Of a DNA stretch of 64,000 nt, positions 51,577 to 60,157 are shown piece by piece. Source of the DNA: Acidicapsa acidisoli. Lineage in GTDB: Bacteria; Acidobacteriota; Terriglobia; Terriglobales; Acidobacteriaceae. A program made the translations under genes and the position numbers. A model generated the notes under the pieces. It saw nothing but the letters and a program-made list of their open reading frames with translations, was not told the origin of the DNA and searched no databases. Numbering within the stretch: position 1 is the first letter of the stretch; each line of letters begins with the position of its first letter. The DNA is taken from contig NZ_JAGSYI010000001.1 in the NCBI RefSeq assembly GCF_025685625.1, positions 868,001 to 932,000 of the forward strand, given 5' to 3'.

Positions 51577-52950
51577 CTATTGGTTGCAGCGGACCGGCGG
51601 TTGCGTTGTTCCCGGCAGGTTGATGCCCATCCACCCGGCCAGCGTAGGCGCTATCTGCCGCATGTCGATGGTGCCAAGATCGCAAGCATGGATGCTGGAG
51701 CCTATCGCAAAAAAGGAGGACTGCAGTTCGGGATGATCGGGAAGGTATCCGTGTGTTCCGGTGCCGGGAATGGGTCTCAGGATATCGCCCTCAAGCCTTC
51801 CTCCGGCGGTAAACCCGGGCTTCCAGTCCACCAGGAATGAGGCTTTGGGATCGCCGCCGCGCGCGACAATTTCTTCATGAGTGAGAATGCGCGCGATTCC
51901 GTAGAGCGGGTCTTGCTGCATGTTGTCCAGGAGTGCTTTCACCTCGCTCAGAGTCTGCGCGTCATCGGGATCTTTCAGCATGATGTATGCAGAGCCGTCG
52001 GCATTCCACATCGTAGCTTTCCAGGAGGCGATGGAGGGTTGATTGTTTGGAGGAGACTTCTTGATTTGAATGAGTCCGGCTTCGACAAAGCGAATCAGCA
52101 GATTCACGCTCGTATGCGTGGCTGCAAAGCCATGATCGGAAACCACTGCGACGATTGCATTCGGATCGTTGGCGCGCTCGGCCTCGACCAGTTCCCCGAT
52201 CATCTGGTCGATCTTTTCCATGGCCTTGTTGCTTTCCGGGCTGAATGGCCCGGTCGCGTGCTCGGCGTGATCCAGCGACACGAGATGAATGGTCATGAAC
52301 CCTGGTTTGGCGTCGCGAATGATGGAGACTGATGACTTCGTCAGCAGGTCATCGAAGTCCGCTACCGAATCGTAGATGTAGAAGGGCCCTGTCTGCTTCT
52401 CGATCTTCTTCAGGTATCCAACAGGGCGAGAGATCGCCTCCATCAGGCTTGCGTCTGCGGGAGTGCGAATCGGATAGGCGGGCAGCAGGTAATCAATATC
52501 GTCCGCGTTTGTGGTGCTGGGCCAGAAGACGCTCGCGGTAACAATCCCCGCCTGCGCGGCCTCATGCCAGAGAGTCGGCGCTTTGAGATCGCTTGCGTAC
52601 CAGAACCAGGCGTCGGTGTTGCGATTGAAGGGATCGAAGCGGACGTTGTTGTAGATTCCATGCTCCTGCGGCCACACCCCGGTGACCAATGTAGCGTGGC
52701 CCGGAAATGTCACCGTGGGCACGACGCCGATAACACCGTCCGCATACATGCCGTTTTGCAGGAAGCCGCGGAGAACGGGAAGATTCAGCTTATACACATC
52801 GGCTTTTGTTACATAATCCGGACGCATGCCATCGACGGAGATCATCAGCACCGGTGGTCTCGTCTTTGTCGTCTGAGCGGATGCGTAGTGGAAAACAGGG
52901 AAGATGGCCAGGATAAGGGCATAACAGAAAACCCGCCTGAGAAAACTCAA
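51577..52950 (-). CDS. Exported type I phosphodiesterase / nucleotide pyrophosphatase
   Basis: A 457-residue member of the alkaline-phosphatase superfamily. The signal peptide (FCYALILAIFPVFHYASA) precedes PPVLMISVDGMRPDY, where the Asp is a zinc ligand. The nucleophile Thr follows in VVPTVTFPGHATLVTG. Further metal ligands are in HLVSLDHAEHATGP and VVSDHGFAATHTS. It would hydrolyse phosphodiesters in the periplasm, perhaps phospho-decorations on glycans or nucleotide sugars. TTG at 52948-52950 with AAGGAG upstream is the start. A terminator-like hairpin separates it from the receptor gene. Confidence 0.9.
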   Translation of the reverse strand: MSFLRRVFCYALILAIFPVFHYASAQTTKTRPPVLMISVDGMRPDYVTKADVYKLNLPVLRGFLQNGMYADGVIGVVPTVTFPGHATLVTGVWPQEHGIYNNVRFDPFNRNTDAWFWYASDLKAPTLWHEAAQAGIVTASVFWPSTTNADDIDYLLPAYPIRTPADASLMEAISRPVGYLKKIEKQTGPFYIYDSVADFDDLLTKSSVSIIRDAKPGFMTIHLVSLDHAEHATGPFSPESNKAMEKIDQMIGELVEAERANDPNAIVAVVSDHGFAATHTSVNLLIRFVEAGLIQIKKSPPNNQPSIASWKATMWNADGSAYIMLKDPDDAQTLSEVKALLDNMQQDPLYGIARILTHEEIVARGGDPKASFLVDWKPGFTAGGRLEGDILRPIPGTGTHGYLPDHPELQSSFFAIGSSIHACDLGTIDMRQIAPTLAGWMGINLPGTTQPPVRCNQ

Positions 52951-52974
52951 TGACTACTCCTTTTAAATCGCAAA

Positions 52975-53030
52975 AAACTAGGCAGAAAAATTGCAAAGGC
53001 GATGTGGCCACATTGCGGCGGCCACATCGC
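52975..53030 (-). terminator. Hairpin between receptor and phosphodiesterase genes
   Basis: Perfect 11-bp arms GCGATGTGGCC (52999-53009) and GGCCACATCGC (53020-53030). On the minus strand the stem is followed by CTTTGCAATTTTTC. It may end most receptor transcripts and so set the receptor-to-enzyme ratio. Confidence 0.65.
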
Positions 53031-53041
53031 GCGATCGAACT

Positions 53042-56000
53042 TTAGAAGTGGTAGCGAGCTGAGAACTGAATCTGCCGCTGCGGAGAACGCGTTGAGGTGA
53101 TCTGACCGAAGTTGGTGCTGCTGATGCTGCTGGAGGGGTCAGCATAGCTGGCGATGTTGAAGGCGTTGAAGAAGTCCGAACGGAAGTCGACAGACTGGCC
53201 GCTCTCCGTGAAAACAAATGTCTTGAAGAGCGAGAGGTCCATTTCGCGATAGCCGGGACCGCGCTCGGTGCCCACTGCGGCGGTGCCAAAGGTGTTAGGC
53301 AGTTCCGGACCATACGCGCAGGCGTTGTTGTACGCGCCGGTACACGGCACTGCGGAGGGATCGGTGCCGAACCAGTCTTTCACGCTCCGGTCAAGCACTT
53401 TCAGAGGCTGGTACTGGTTGGCGCGGGCAGCGAAGGCGTTCGAGTTGGCATTGTTGGGACCGGAGATTGTGATGGGAAAGCCAGTGTGGAGCGATCCGGA
53501 ACCGGCAAGCTTCCAGCCGCCAATGATCTCGTTCACCAGGTTGTTCCAACTCGCGCCGAACTTCTTGCCATGCCCGAAGGGCAGCTCGTAGATGCCGGTC
53601 GCGCTGAGATTGTGGCGCAGATCGAAGCCGCTCGGGCCGTAATCCGCTTTCGGATTGTAGGCATTCTCCCAATAAGGGCTGGGACCGTTGACTCCAGGAA
53701 CGCCGTAGAAGCCTGGGTTATCCGTCAGCGACTTGGCGTAGGTGTAGTTGACGGTGAACTCCAAGCCGTTGCTCTGGCGGTGCCGCACGACAGCCTGAAG
53801 GGCGTTGTAGTTGCTCATGGCTTCCGATGCCGTTATGTCGACCGCACCGGTCTGCCCTACGAGGTTATAGAACGGAGCATTCGTGCATTTCGATGTGCAG
53901 GGGGATGTCCATTGGTTGCCGTCGATCGGCACGATCATATGCTGGCCGGTCTCTCCGACGTATCCGGCCTGGAACGAAGTATTAGCGTTGATTTCATACT
54001 CCGTAGTGAGACTGAATTCCTGCATGTAGGAGGGGCGAAGATTCTGGGACCAGGCATAGTACTGGGTGTTTGAGACCGAAACATTTCCGGGAGCGGTTGA
54101 AAAGCCGTTCACTACCTGCAAGGGCTGTCCACCCGCGTTTGTAGTGGGAGTGATTGCCTGCGCGGTGAAGGAATGCTCGTAGGGCGGATTTTCTGTGAGA
54201 CGGAGGCTGGAGCCGGTGCCTTCGAGGGTGACTGTGGTGCCAAATCCTCCCCGCACGACCAGGCGCGGCGTAGGCTGATAGGCAAAGCCGATGCGCGGCA
54301 TGAAGTTGGTGTAGACAGGGTTGTAAAGAGCGCGGCTGTTGCCGTTCTGCCCGGCATATTCCAGGCCCGCAGTTCCCAGCGAAGGATCCGCCAGGTTGAC
54401 GTTCACTTCCTTGTTGTTGACTTCATAGATCGGCTGATCGTATTCATAGCGAACGCCGAGATTTATGGTCAGATTCGGCCGCACCTTCCAGTCGTCCTGC
54501 ACGAAATAGGCATCGCGCCACTGGCGCTGTCCGGTGTAGCCTCGCACGCCGCCTACGCCTGCATACGAGGAGTAATCCAGAACGAAATCGGCAAAGGGAT
54601 AGCCGTTGGATTCTCCCTGCGCGGGCGAGCCGGTGAACTGGCCGCTGTATTCGAAGAGGCCGAGAGTGCCGTCATTGCCCGGATCGAAGTTGTTTTGTTG
54701 ATAGCGAATGAACTGGGCTCCGAACTTGGTAATGTGCGTGCCGTGCTGCCAGGTCACGTTATCGGAATAGATGTAGTTGTTGTCACGCTTCGAATAGACA
54801 CCCGCGGTCGTTCCGAAGCTGCCCACCGTTCCGTTCGTCATGTCCTGTTCGCTGAAGCCGTTGTAGGTTTGCGCCCCGGGGATGCCCACCTTGGAGTTGC
54901 CGGTAACGCCAAACAATCCTGTCGGGTCGACGAGGTTGGTGTTGCCGTATCCAAGCCGGGTGAAGCTGGCGCGGGCTTCGTTCACCAGCGAGTTTGAGAA
55001 GACACGCGTCCAGTTCAGCACAATGCTGTGCACCGGGTAGTCGTCGGCTGCGGGAAAGCTGATGGGAAGCACGGAGTGAGCCACGCCGTCGTAGGCATCG
55101 CCCATGGAGTAGCGCCCCATGATCGTGTCCTTCGAATCGAGCGTGTAATCGACGCGGACGTCGCCCTGATTGTTGCCGATGAACGATTTCTGATAGCCGA
55201 GGTAATCGTTCTGGGCGATGCCGTCGGTGGCGGTTCGGTTGGGCAGAGGATAGGCTTCCGGATGGGCAAAGAGGAACTGCGCGACCGGGCTCTTGATCGG
55301 TACGTTCTGATTGCCTACGAAGGGAGCGAAGTTGTTTTGCGAGTCGTAAAGCTGGATGTTTTTTGAATCGAGAAGAGAGAAGTCGCCCTCGCGGAAGGAT
55401 TCGGGGGCGACACTCGCGGTTCCCGCGCCGCCAGTGTGATAGCGAACGCCCTCATAATCGCCGAAGAAGAAGAGCCGGTTGCGGATCACCGGGCCGCCGA
55501 AGGTAGCGCCAAAGACTTCTTGCGTATAGCCGTTCTTTTTAACACCGGAGAAATTGTTGGCCCAGGTGTTGGCGTCCAGGTTGTCGTTCTCCAGGTAGTC
55601 GTATGCGCTGCCGTGAAAGTGATTGGTGCCGGACTTGGTGGAGAGCAGAACGGCGCCACCATTCACGTTTCCGTATTCGGCGTCCGCATTTGCGGTAATC
55701 ACCTTGATCTGTTCGATGGCCTGCGGGGACGGGTTGTAGCCGATGTCATTGCTGAAGCTTTCATTGATGTCCGCGCCGTCGAGGAGGTAGTTGTTTGTTT
55801 GCTGGCGGTTTCCGTTAAAGGATGGAACGTCGGAGGCGCTGGTATTGCGTTCGATGGAGTTGGAGCCTGTGAATCCAGTCGGCTCAGGAGAAACCGAGCC
55901 CGGCAGAAATTGTGTGAGCGTCGAGAAGTTCGGACCATTCAATGGGATGTTGGCAATGGTCTCGGACGAGAGGGTAAGGCCCAGGGTCGCATTCTCGGCA

Positions 56001-56431
56001 TTGAGGATAGGGCTCAGTTCGGAGTCCACGTTCACCGTTGTGCTGGCCTGCCCCACTTGCAACTTCATATTGACGTTGGCGACCTGGTCGATCTCCAGCC
56101 GGAACGGTCCCTCAGATGCTGTATCGAAACCGGGCGCGGTTACGCGGATGGTGTAGGTTCCAATCGGCAGAAACGGAAAATCGTAGAGGCCGTTGCGATC
56201 GCTGACTGTGTTGTTGATGACGCCGGTGGCCGTGTTTGTGACACCCACCTGTGCATCCTTCACAACCGCCCCGCTGGGGTCGGTGACGATACCGCGCACC
56301 GAGCCGGTGATGGTCTGGGCCGACGCTGTCCATGTGCTCGCAAACAGAGCTATCCAGCATATTGCGATCACAGCGCCAAAACCGTAAACGGATAATTTCC
56401 TAAGGCAATACGTAGAGCGGAAACTAAGCAT
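53042..56431 (-). CDS. Oar-type TonB-dependent outer-membrane receptor
   Basis: A 1129-residue receptor, paralogous to the one at 23662. The signal region (FGAVIAICWIALFASTWTASA) is followed by a carboxypeptidase-regulatory domain (ITGSVRGIVTDPSGAVVKDA, LYDFPFLPIGTYTIRVTAPG). A plug (with NRQQTNNYLLDGADINE) and a beta-barrel follow, ending in QIQFSARYHF. It probably imports a glycan or similar large nutrient. It is first of four leftward genes (receptor, phosphodiesterase, DUF218, GH20). GGAG lies 8 bases before ATG. Confidence 0.93.
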   Translation of the reverse strand: MLSFRSTYCLRKLSVYGFGAVIAICWIALFASTWTASAQTITGSVRGIVTDPSGAVVKDAQVGVTNTATGVINNTVSDRNGLYDFPFLPIGTYTIRVTAPGFDTASEGPFRLEIDQVANVNMKLQVGQASTTVNVDSELSPILNAENATLGLTLSSETIANIPLNGPNFSTLTQFLPGSVSPEPTGFTGSNSIERNTSASDVPSFNGNRQQTNNYLLDGADINESFSNDIGYNPSPQAIEQIKVITANADAEYGNVNGGAVLLSTKSGTNHFHGSAYDYLENDNLDANTWANNFSGVKKNGYTQEVFGATFGGPVIRNRLFFFGDYEGVRYHTGGAGTASVAPESFREGDFSLLDSKNIQLYDSQNNFAPFVGNQNVPIKSPVAQFLFAHPEAYPLPNRTATDGIAQNDYLGYQKSFIGNNQGDVRVDYTLDSKDTIMGRYSMGDAYDGVAHSVLPISFPAADDYPVHSIVLNWTRVFSNSLVNEARASFTRLGYGNTNLVDPTGLFGVTGNSKVGIPGAQTYNGFSEQDMTNGTVGSFGTTAGVYSKRDNNYIYSDNVTWQHGTHITKFGAQFIRYQQNNFDPGNDGTLGLFEYSGQFTGSPAQGESNGYPFADFVLDYSSYAGVGGVRGYTGQRQWRDAYFVQDDWKVRPNLTINLGVRYEYDQPIYEVNNKEVNVNLADPSLGTAGLEYAGQNGNSRALYNPVYTNFMPRIGFAYQPTPRLVVRGGFGTTVTLEGTGSSLRLTENPPYEHSFTAQAITPTTNAGGQPLQVVNGFSTAPGNVSVSNTQYYAWSQNLRPSYMQEFSLTTEYEINANTSFQAGYVGETGQHMIVPIDGNQWTSPCTSKCTNAPFYNLVGQTGAVDITASEAMSNYNALQAVVRHRQSNGLEFTVNYTYAKSLTDNPGFYGVPGVNGPSPYWENAYNPKADYGPSGFDLRHNLSATGIYELPFGHGKKFGASWNNLVNEIIGGWKLAGSGSLHTGFPITISGPNNANSNAFAARANQYQPLKVLDRSVKDWFGTDPSAVPCTGAYNNACAYGPELPNTFGTAAVGTERGPGYREMDLSLFKTFVFTESGQSVDFRSDFFNAFNIASYADPSSSISSTNFGQITSTRSPQRQIQFSARYHF

Positions 56432-56834
56432 TGTGTTTTCTCCAGCGGACTGAGTCCTCGACCGCTGTCTGGATTGTGAAGGCGGGGCATTGCGGAGTTG
56501 CGCGGTTTTACCCGCGTTTTACTGTCAAACTGCGAGCTTCTTGTCTACGTGGGAGATCGCATGTGCGCGTTACAGTCGCATCGGGCCGAAAAAGGGTCGA
56601 TTTCCGTGGTGTTCATCTGCTGTTCAAGAACGGAAAGCTGGTCGGGATGCGATTCATGCGGGAGCGGTCATGACGCGTTTGTGGAAGAGCATCGCTAGAG
56701 CTGCGACGATGGCTAATCCTGCGCGAGCGTCGGCTGGAAGATCCATCAGACGTGGCAAAATGCGGATTGCGAGGCTTGATGAATGCTGCAGATACCGGGA
56801 CGGGAATTCGAGAGGAGGATCGTCCCGGATAAAT
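56432..56834. other. Upstream region of the second TonB receptor
   Basis: 403 bp between the regulator-like gene and the receptor, both leftward. It holds a CAGCGG/CCGCTG inverted repeat (56443-56467) and a CGCGG...CCGCG hairpin near 56501-56516. No gene is supported. Confidence 0.45.
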
Positions 56835-58169
56835 CTAGGGGTATATGCGATAGGCCACGATTGCCGGTCGCGAACCGATGCCGTTCACTTCCAGCGTTTT
56901 GAGCAGTAATTCAAAATGTGGCAGGGTCGGCCGATTTCCCAGAATAGGCGTGAAGAAGGAATCGAAATCATGATCGTTGGAGACGAACTCCGCTGCTGCC
57001 TGGGTGCCGGCGAGGGTGAATCCCTGCACCACTATCACGCTGCCTGTGCCGCTCAGGTTGGGCAGAAAGGCTACGGTGGCAAAGCCGGAGTCCGTAGGAT
57101 CACGGTTGTCGTAGATATAGTCGGCGCGTTCTCCCGGACCCGGCTTTTTGTTTTCTACCTCCAGCGGCCCTTTTAGCTTGTCGTCGTGAAGAATGAAATT
57201 CATCTGGTGCTGGAAGAGTTCAAGCCACGGATCGGCTTCCAGAGAGCCTATCAAAATAAGATTCGCCTGCTTGAGGTCGTCAAGCTCCAGATCGCGCGCA
57301 TAGCGGATTTCCGTCCGGCTGGGCACGGCTTCGGGCATATGGGTGAGGGCCACGGCAAACTTCAGATCGGCGAGTGAGGTGTACCGATGCTCGGCCAACG
57401 TCTGAAGCATTTGCCGGTCGCATGGCTGCTGGCAATCAACATCAGACAGATATCTTCCGCTTGCGTATTCCGCGATGGTCACGGGATGCCTGGTAAAGGC
57501 CTTCAGGATGATCAGGCTGCTGTCCGCGGGCACAATCAGCGTATCGCGGCTGCGGCTGAAGATTGCCGACCAGAGCTTATGCGCGGGAGTCTCCATTTGG
57601 CCGGCAGCGCGATGCCGCCAATCTCGGATGAAACTCGCCGCCGGCAGGGCGAGAGCCAGGATCAGGGCACATAGAAGGATGCCCGCTAGCTGGAAGCGGC
57701 GGACGGGCGGGAATGCTGGTTGTTTTTCCGTGACGGGAAGGATTGTTTCTTCCTCAACCATTTCGGCCGGAGCCGCAGGATAAGGCTCTACGATTGGGGC
57801 TGTCTCGATGCGCTCGAACTGGGGCACATAACTGCCGCGCGGAATCGAGAGAAGCAGTGACTCTGCGCTTCCCTCCTCGCGGAAATATGTCTCAAGACGT
57901 TGGCGAAGGCGGCTGGCGTGGGAACGGACAATATTGTCATCCCGAGGATCGTAACCGACGGAGCGGCCGAAGACGCGCTCCCCGATGAGCTGCTCATTCA
58001 GCTCTTCTTCCCTGCCCTCAAGGGACTGCTTCACGATATGGACCAGCAGGGTCGACAGCCGCGCCGACTTGGCGAAACCCGGAGCCGCTACGATGCGCTC
58101 GACAAGCTTCCACCTTGGATCCTTCTCGATGAAGCTCCGGGGAGCTTCTTCTTGTGCAGTCATCGGCAT
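56835..58169 (-). CDS. Membrane protein with regulator-like N-terminal domain
   Basis: A 444-residue protein. The N-terminal 110 residues carry a pattern I know from many acidobacterial proteins: ARLSTLLVHIVKQSLEGREE, LIGERVFGRSVGYDPRDDNI, VRSHASRLRQRLETYF and IPRGSYVPQF. It is a winged-helix-like module often fused to TPR or enzyme domains. A Pro-rich linker and one membrane helix (about 160-180) follow, then a 260-residue, probably extracytoplasmic, domain (DTLIVPADSSLIILKAF, NLILIGSLEADPW). This suggests a one-protein membrane sensor-regulator for the adjacent receptor locus. That is inferred from architecture and position. Confidence 0.75.
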   Translation of the reverse strand: MPMTAQEEAPRSFIEKDPRWKLVERIVAAPGFAKSARLSTLLVHIVKQSLEGREEELNEQLIGERVFGRSVGYDPRDDNIVRSHASRLRQRLETYFREEGSAESLLLSIPRGSYVPQFERIETAPIVEPYPAAPAEMVEEETILPVTEKQPAFPPVRRFQLAGILLCALILALALPAASFIRDWRHRAAGQMETPAHKLWSAIFSRSRDTLIVPADSSLIILKAFTRHPVTIAEYASGRYLSDVDCQQPCDRQMLQTLAEHRYTSLADLKFAVALTHMPEAVPSRTEIRYARDLELDDLKQANLILIGSLEADPWLELFQHQMNFILHDDKLKGPLEVENKKPGPGERADYIYDNRDPTDSGFATVAFLPNLSGTGSVIVVQGFTLAGTQAAAEFVSNDHDFDSFFTPILGNRPTLPHFELLLKTLEVNGIGSRPAIVAYRIYP

Positions 58170-58295
58170 ACGAGCATCTCGATCCCGATTCTAGTAGCCT
58201 GCACCGCGATTTTTTATGAAGACGGCGTGAACGTCAGCCGGACCGTATCCGCATGGAAGGCCTGATGCACCCTCGGATACGATCGCGGCTACGCA

Positions 58296-59000
58296 TTAAT
58301 TCACTTGGTTCATCTGGTATTTGAGATCCTGATCCATGATGTATCGACGCTCGGCATCGCGTTCCCGGAAGACTGTGATCTTACCCTCGGCCAACAGGAA
58401 CGTGGTTCCAGTCTCGGGACGAGTGACCTGCCGGTTCACGTCCTTCATGGCACTCAGCAAACGCGGGCTATGACTGTTTTCCATGAGTACGACTTTTTGC
58501 AACTCGGCAGTCTCTGTATAAGCCTCCGGAATCGAGACTGAGGCATATCCCTGCCTGTTGAGGAGTGCAATCGCACCGTGAGAAGCCGCCTTCGTTACAG
58601 AGAGATGGGGATTCGTTGGCTTGTCGAAATCGACAACCGCAGTGCCGGATCCATCGCGAAAGGCGACCATTTCTTTGCTGTTGCCGATGGGCGCGACAAA
58701 GTCATACGCTCCATGGCCTTCCGTGACGACGGAGGCAGTCAGGCTCATGTGCTTGGGATCGGTGACGTCGAAGACTGTCAGGATTGCGCCGTCCCCTTGT
58801 TCTACGTATAAGTATGTCGAGCCGTTGTCATCCGCGCGGAGCAGAAGATCCTGGCTGGCGTTCCGCGCAAATTGCGGCTTGGTGGAGAGAGGCTGCACCA
58901 TCAATTTCGGTTGGATGAAGGGTGCAGCTTGCAGCAGCGTGCCTGCGGATGTAGCTAGGAGCGTCGTCCCCAGAAGAATCTTTTTGATTGCGGAGTTCAT
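58296..59000 (-). CDS. Exported protein of unknown function
   Basis: A 234-residue protein with a signal peptide (ILLGTTLLATSAGTLLQA). The mature part has short beta-strand-like segments resembling a partial beta-propeller or LVIVD-type repeat: GSTYLYVEQGDGAILTVFDV, DPKHMSLTASV and AVVDFDKPTNPHLS. No catalytic motif is recognised. It lies 92 bases after the DUF6807 gene on the same strand. Confidence 0.68.
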   Translation of the reverse strand: MNSAIKKILLGTTLLATSAGTLLQAAPFIQPKLMVQPLSTKPQFARNASQDLLLRADDNGSTYLYVEQGDGAILTVFDVTDPKHMSLTASVVTEGHGAYDFVAPIGNSKEMVAFRDGSGTAVVDFDKPTNPHLSVTKAASHGAIALLNRQGYASVSIPEAYTETAELQKVVLMENSHSPRLLSAMKDVNRQVTRPETGTTFLLAEGKITVFRERDAERRYIMDQDLKYQMNQVN

Positions 59001-59092
59001 GGCATTTCCCCTTCAATTTCAAGTCTCGCCTCCGCAAGGCCAGCCCGTCCAAATACAAATTCTTATTAATAATAAGTTTGATCGTTGCCCGT

Positions 59093-60157
59093 TCAGCGGG
59101 GTTCGGTCGCAAATGCTCCTGATTCGCGGTTCAGTTCGGGCGAGGTCGTTGCGCCTGAGTACAGTGCGATACGGTAACGAAATGTAACGGACTGGCCTTT
59201 TTCCAGCGTGTAGTCAAATGGCGGTTTTTTCGGGTCGAAGATGCTTTGGCCCAGCGGATTAGCTGCGAATAGTCCATAGCCGCGCGCGTGCCAGTAGGTT
59301 GGATAGCCGGGATTCTCCGGGTGATCGAAGATAGCGATCGTGACGGTGTGGCTCCTGGTGTGCCCTGTCAGCGCGCACCACTTGCCGCGTGTTCCCCAGG
59401 CTGCGTCTCCCTTCACGTCTTCGCTGGTGAGGTAAACGCCGGTTGCCGGAGTTGAGCCGGTGGCGTCTGTTGGCGCGGCATCGACTTTCGTGGAGTTTCC
59501 ATTGGCATCCGTGAAGGCGCCGCCTTTTTCGGTGGGCGATTCGAGCCAGCGCGCGACGCGCATCCCGAGCAGCCCCTCTTTGTCGTCTTTGAAGACGACG
59601 CGGTCAAGAGCTGTGAGCGTGACGGCCTGATCAATGAATCGGACACTGCTGCGACGCCGGAAGACATAGCGCGTCGTCTCGTTGAGAATCTGCTCGTTTG
59701 CTCCGGTAATCCACGCGGATTCAACAACCAGTTCGCCGCGATCCGCGCCGCTTGTTGCAGAGACGACCTTCGTATGCAGGATCGTACCCATCTTCGACCG
59801 GGTATCCGGCGGGATGGCGTCCGAGTTGTTCCAGAAATCGAAGCCATTGGCGTTGCCGTAGTTGAACCAGAGGCCCGCGTGGTGAGGATGATCGACGCGC
59901 TCCCCCGCGCGAGGCTCCAGCGGGTAGCCTCGCGTGACCGGGATGCCTTCTTCGGTAATCAGCGGGTAGAGAGTCGGCTTCTTCAAGGAAGTGGGCCAGA
60001 TATACGAGGTGAAGGGCTTGCCGTCGACCTTGATATCGACGCGCCGATGCGCCTCATCCGGCACAACCTGAATTCCCTTGCCGGGCGCAACGGCCAACGC
60101 GCTCGCCGCACTCAACAACACTGTAGCCAGCAGACTGAACGCCGCGATTTTAGGCAT
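59093..60157 (-). CDS. Exported DUF6807 (PmoA-like) protein
   Basis: A 354-residue protein with a signal peptide (SLLATVLLSAASALA). The body matches the DUF6807/PmoA type seen near sugar oxidoreductases: YPLEPRAGERVDHPHHAGLW, FNYGNANGFDFWN and YPTYWHARGYGLFAANPLGQ, all rich in His and aromatic residues suited to carbohydrate binding. Its ATG (60155-60157) overlaps the last 8 bases of the upstream oxidoreductase gene, so the two are translationally coupled. The frame's longer N-terminus has no support. Biochemical role unknown. Confidence 0.8.
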   Translation of the reverse strand: MPKIAAFSLLATVLLSAASALAVAPGKGIQVVPDEAHRRVDIKVDGKPFTSYIWPTSLKKPTLYPLITEEGIPVTRGYPLEPRAGERVDHPHHAGLWFNYGNANGFDFWNNSDAIPPDTRSKMGTILHTKVVSATSGADRGELVVESAWITGANEQILNETTRYVFRRRSSVRFIDQAVTLTALDRVVFKDDKEGLLGMRVARWLESPTEKGGAFTDANGNSTKVDAAPTDATGSTPATGVYLTSEDVKGDAAWGTRGKWCALTGHTRSHTVTIAIFDHPENPGYPTYWHARGYGLFAANPLGQSIFDPKKPPFDYTLEKGQSVTFRYRIALYSGATTSPELNRESGAFATEPR

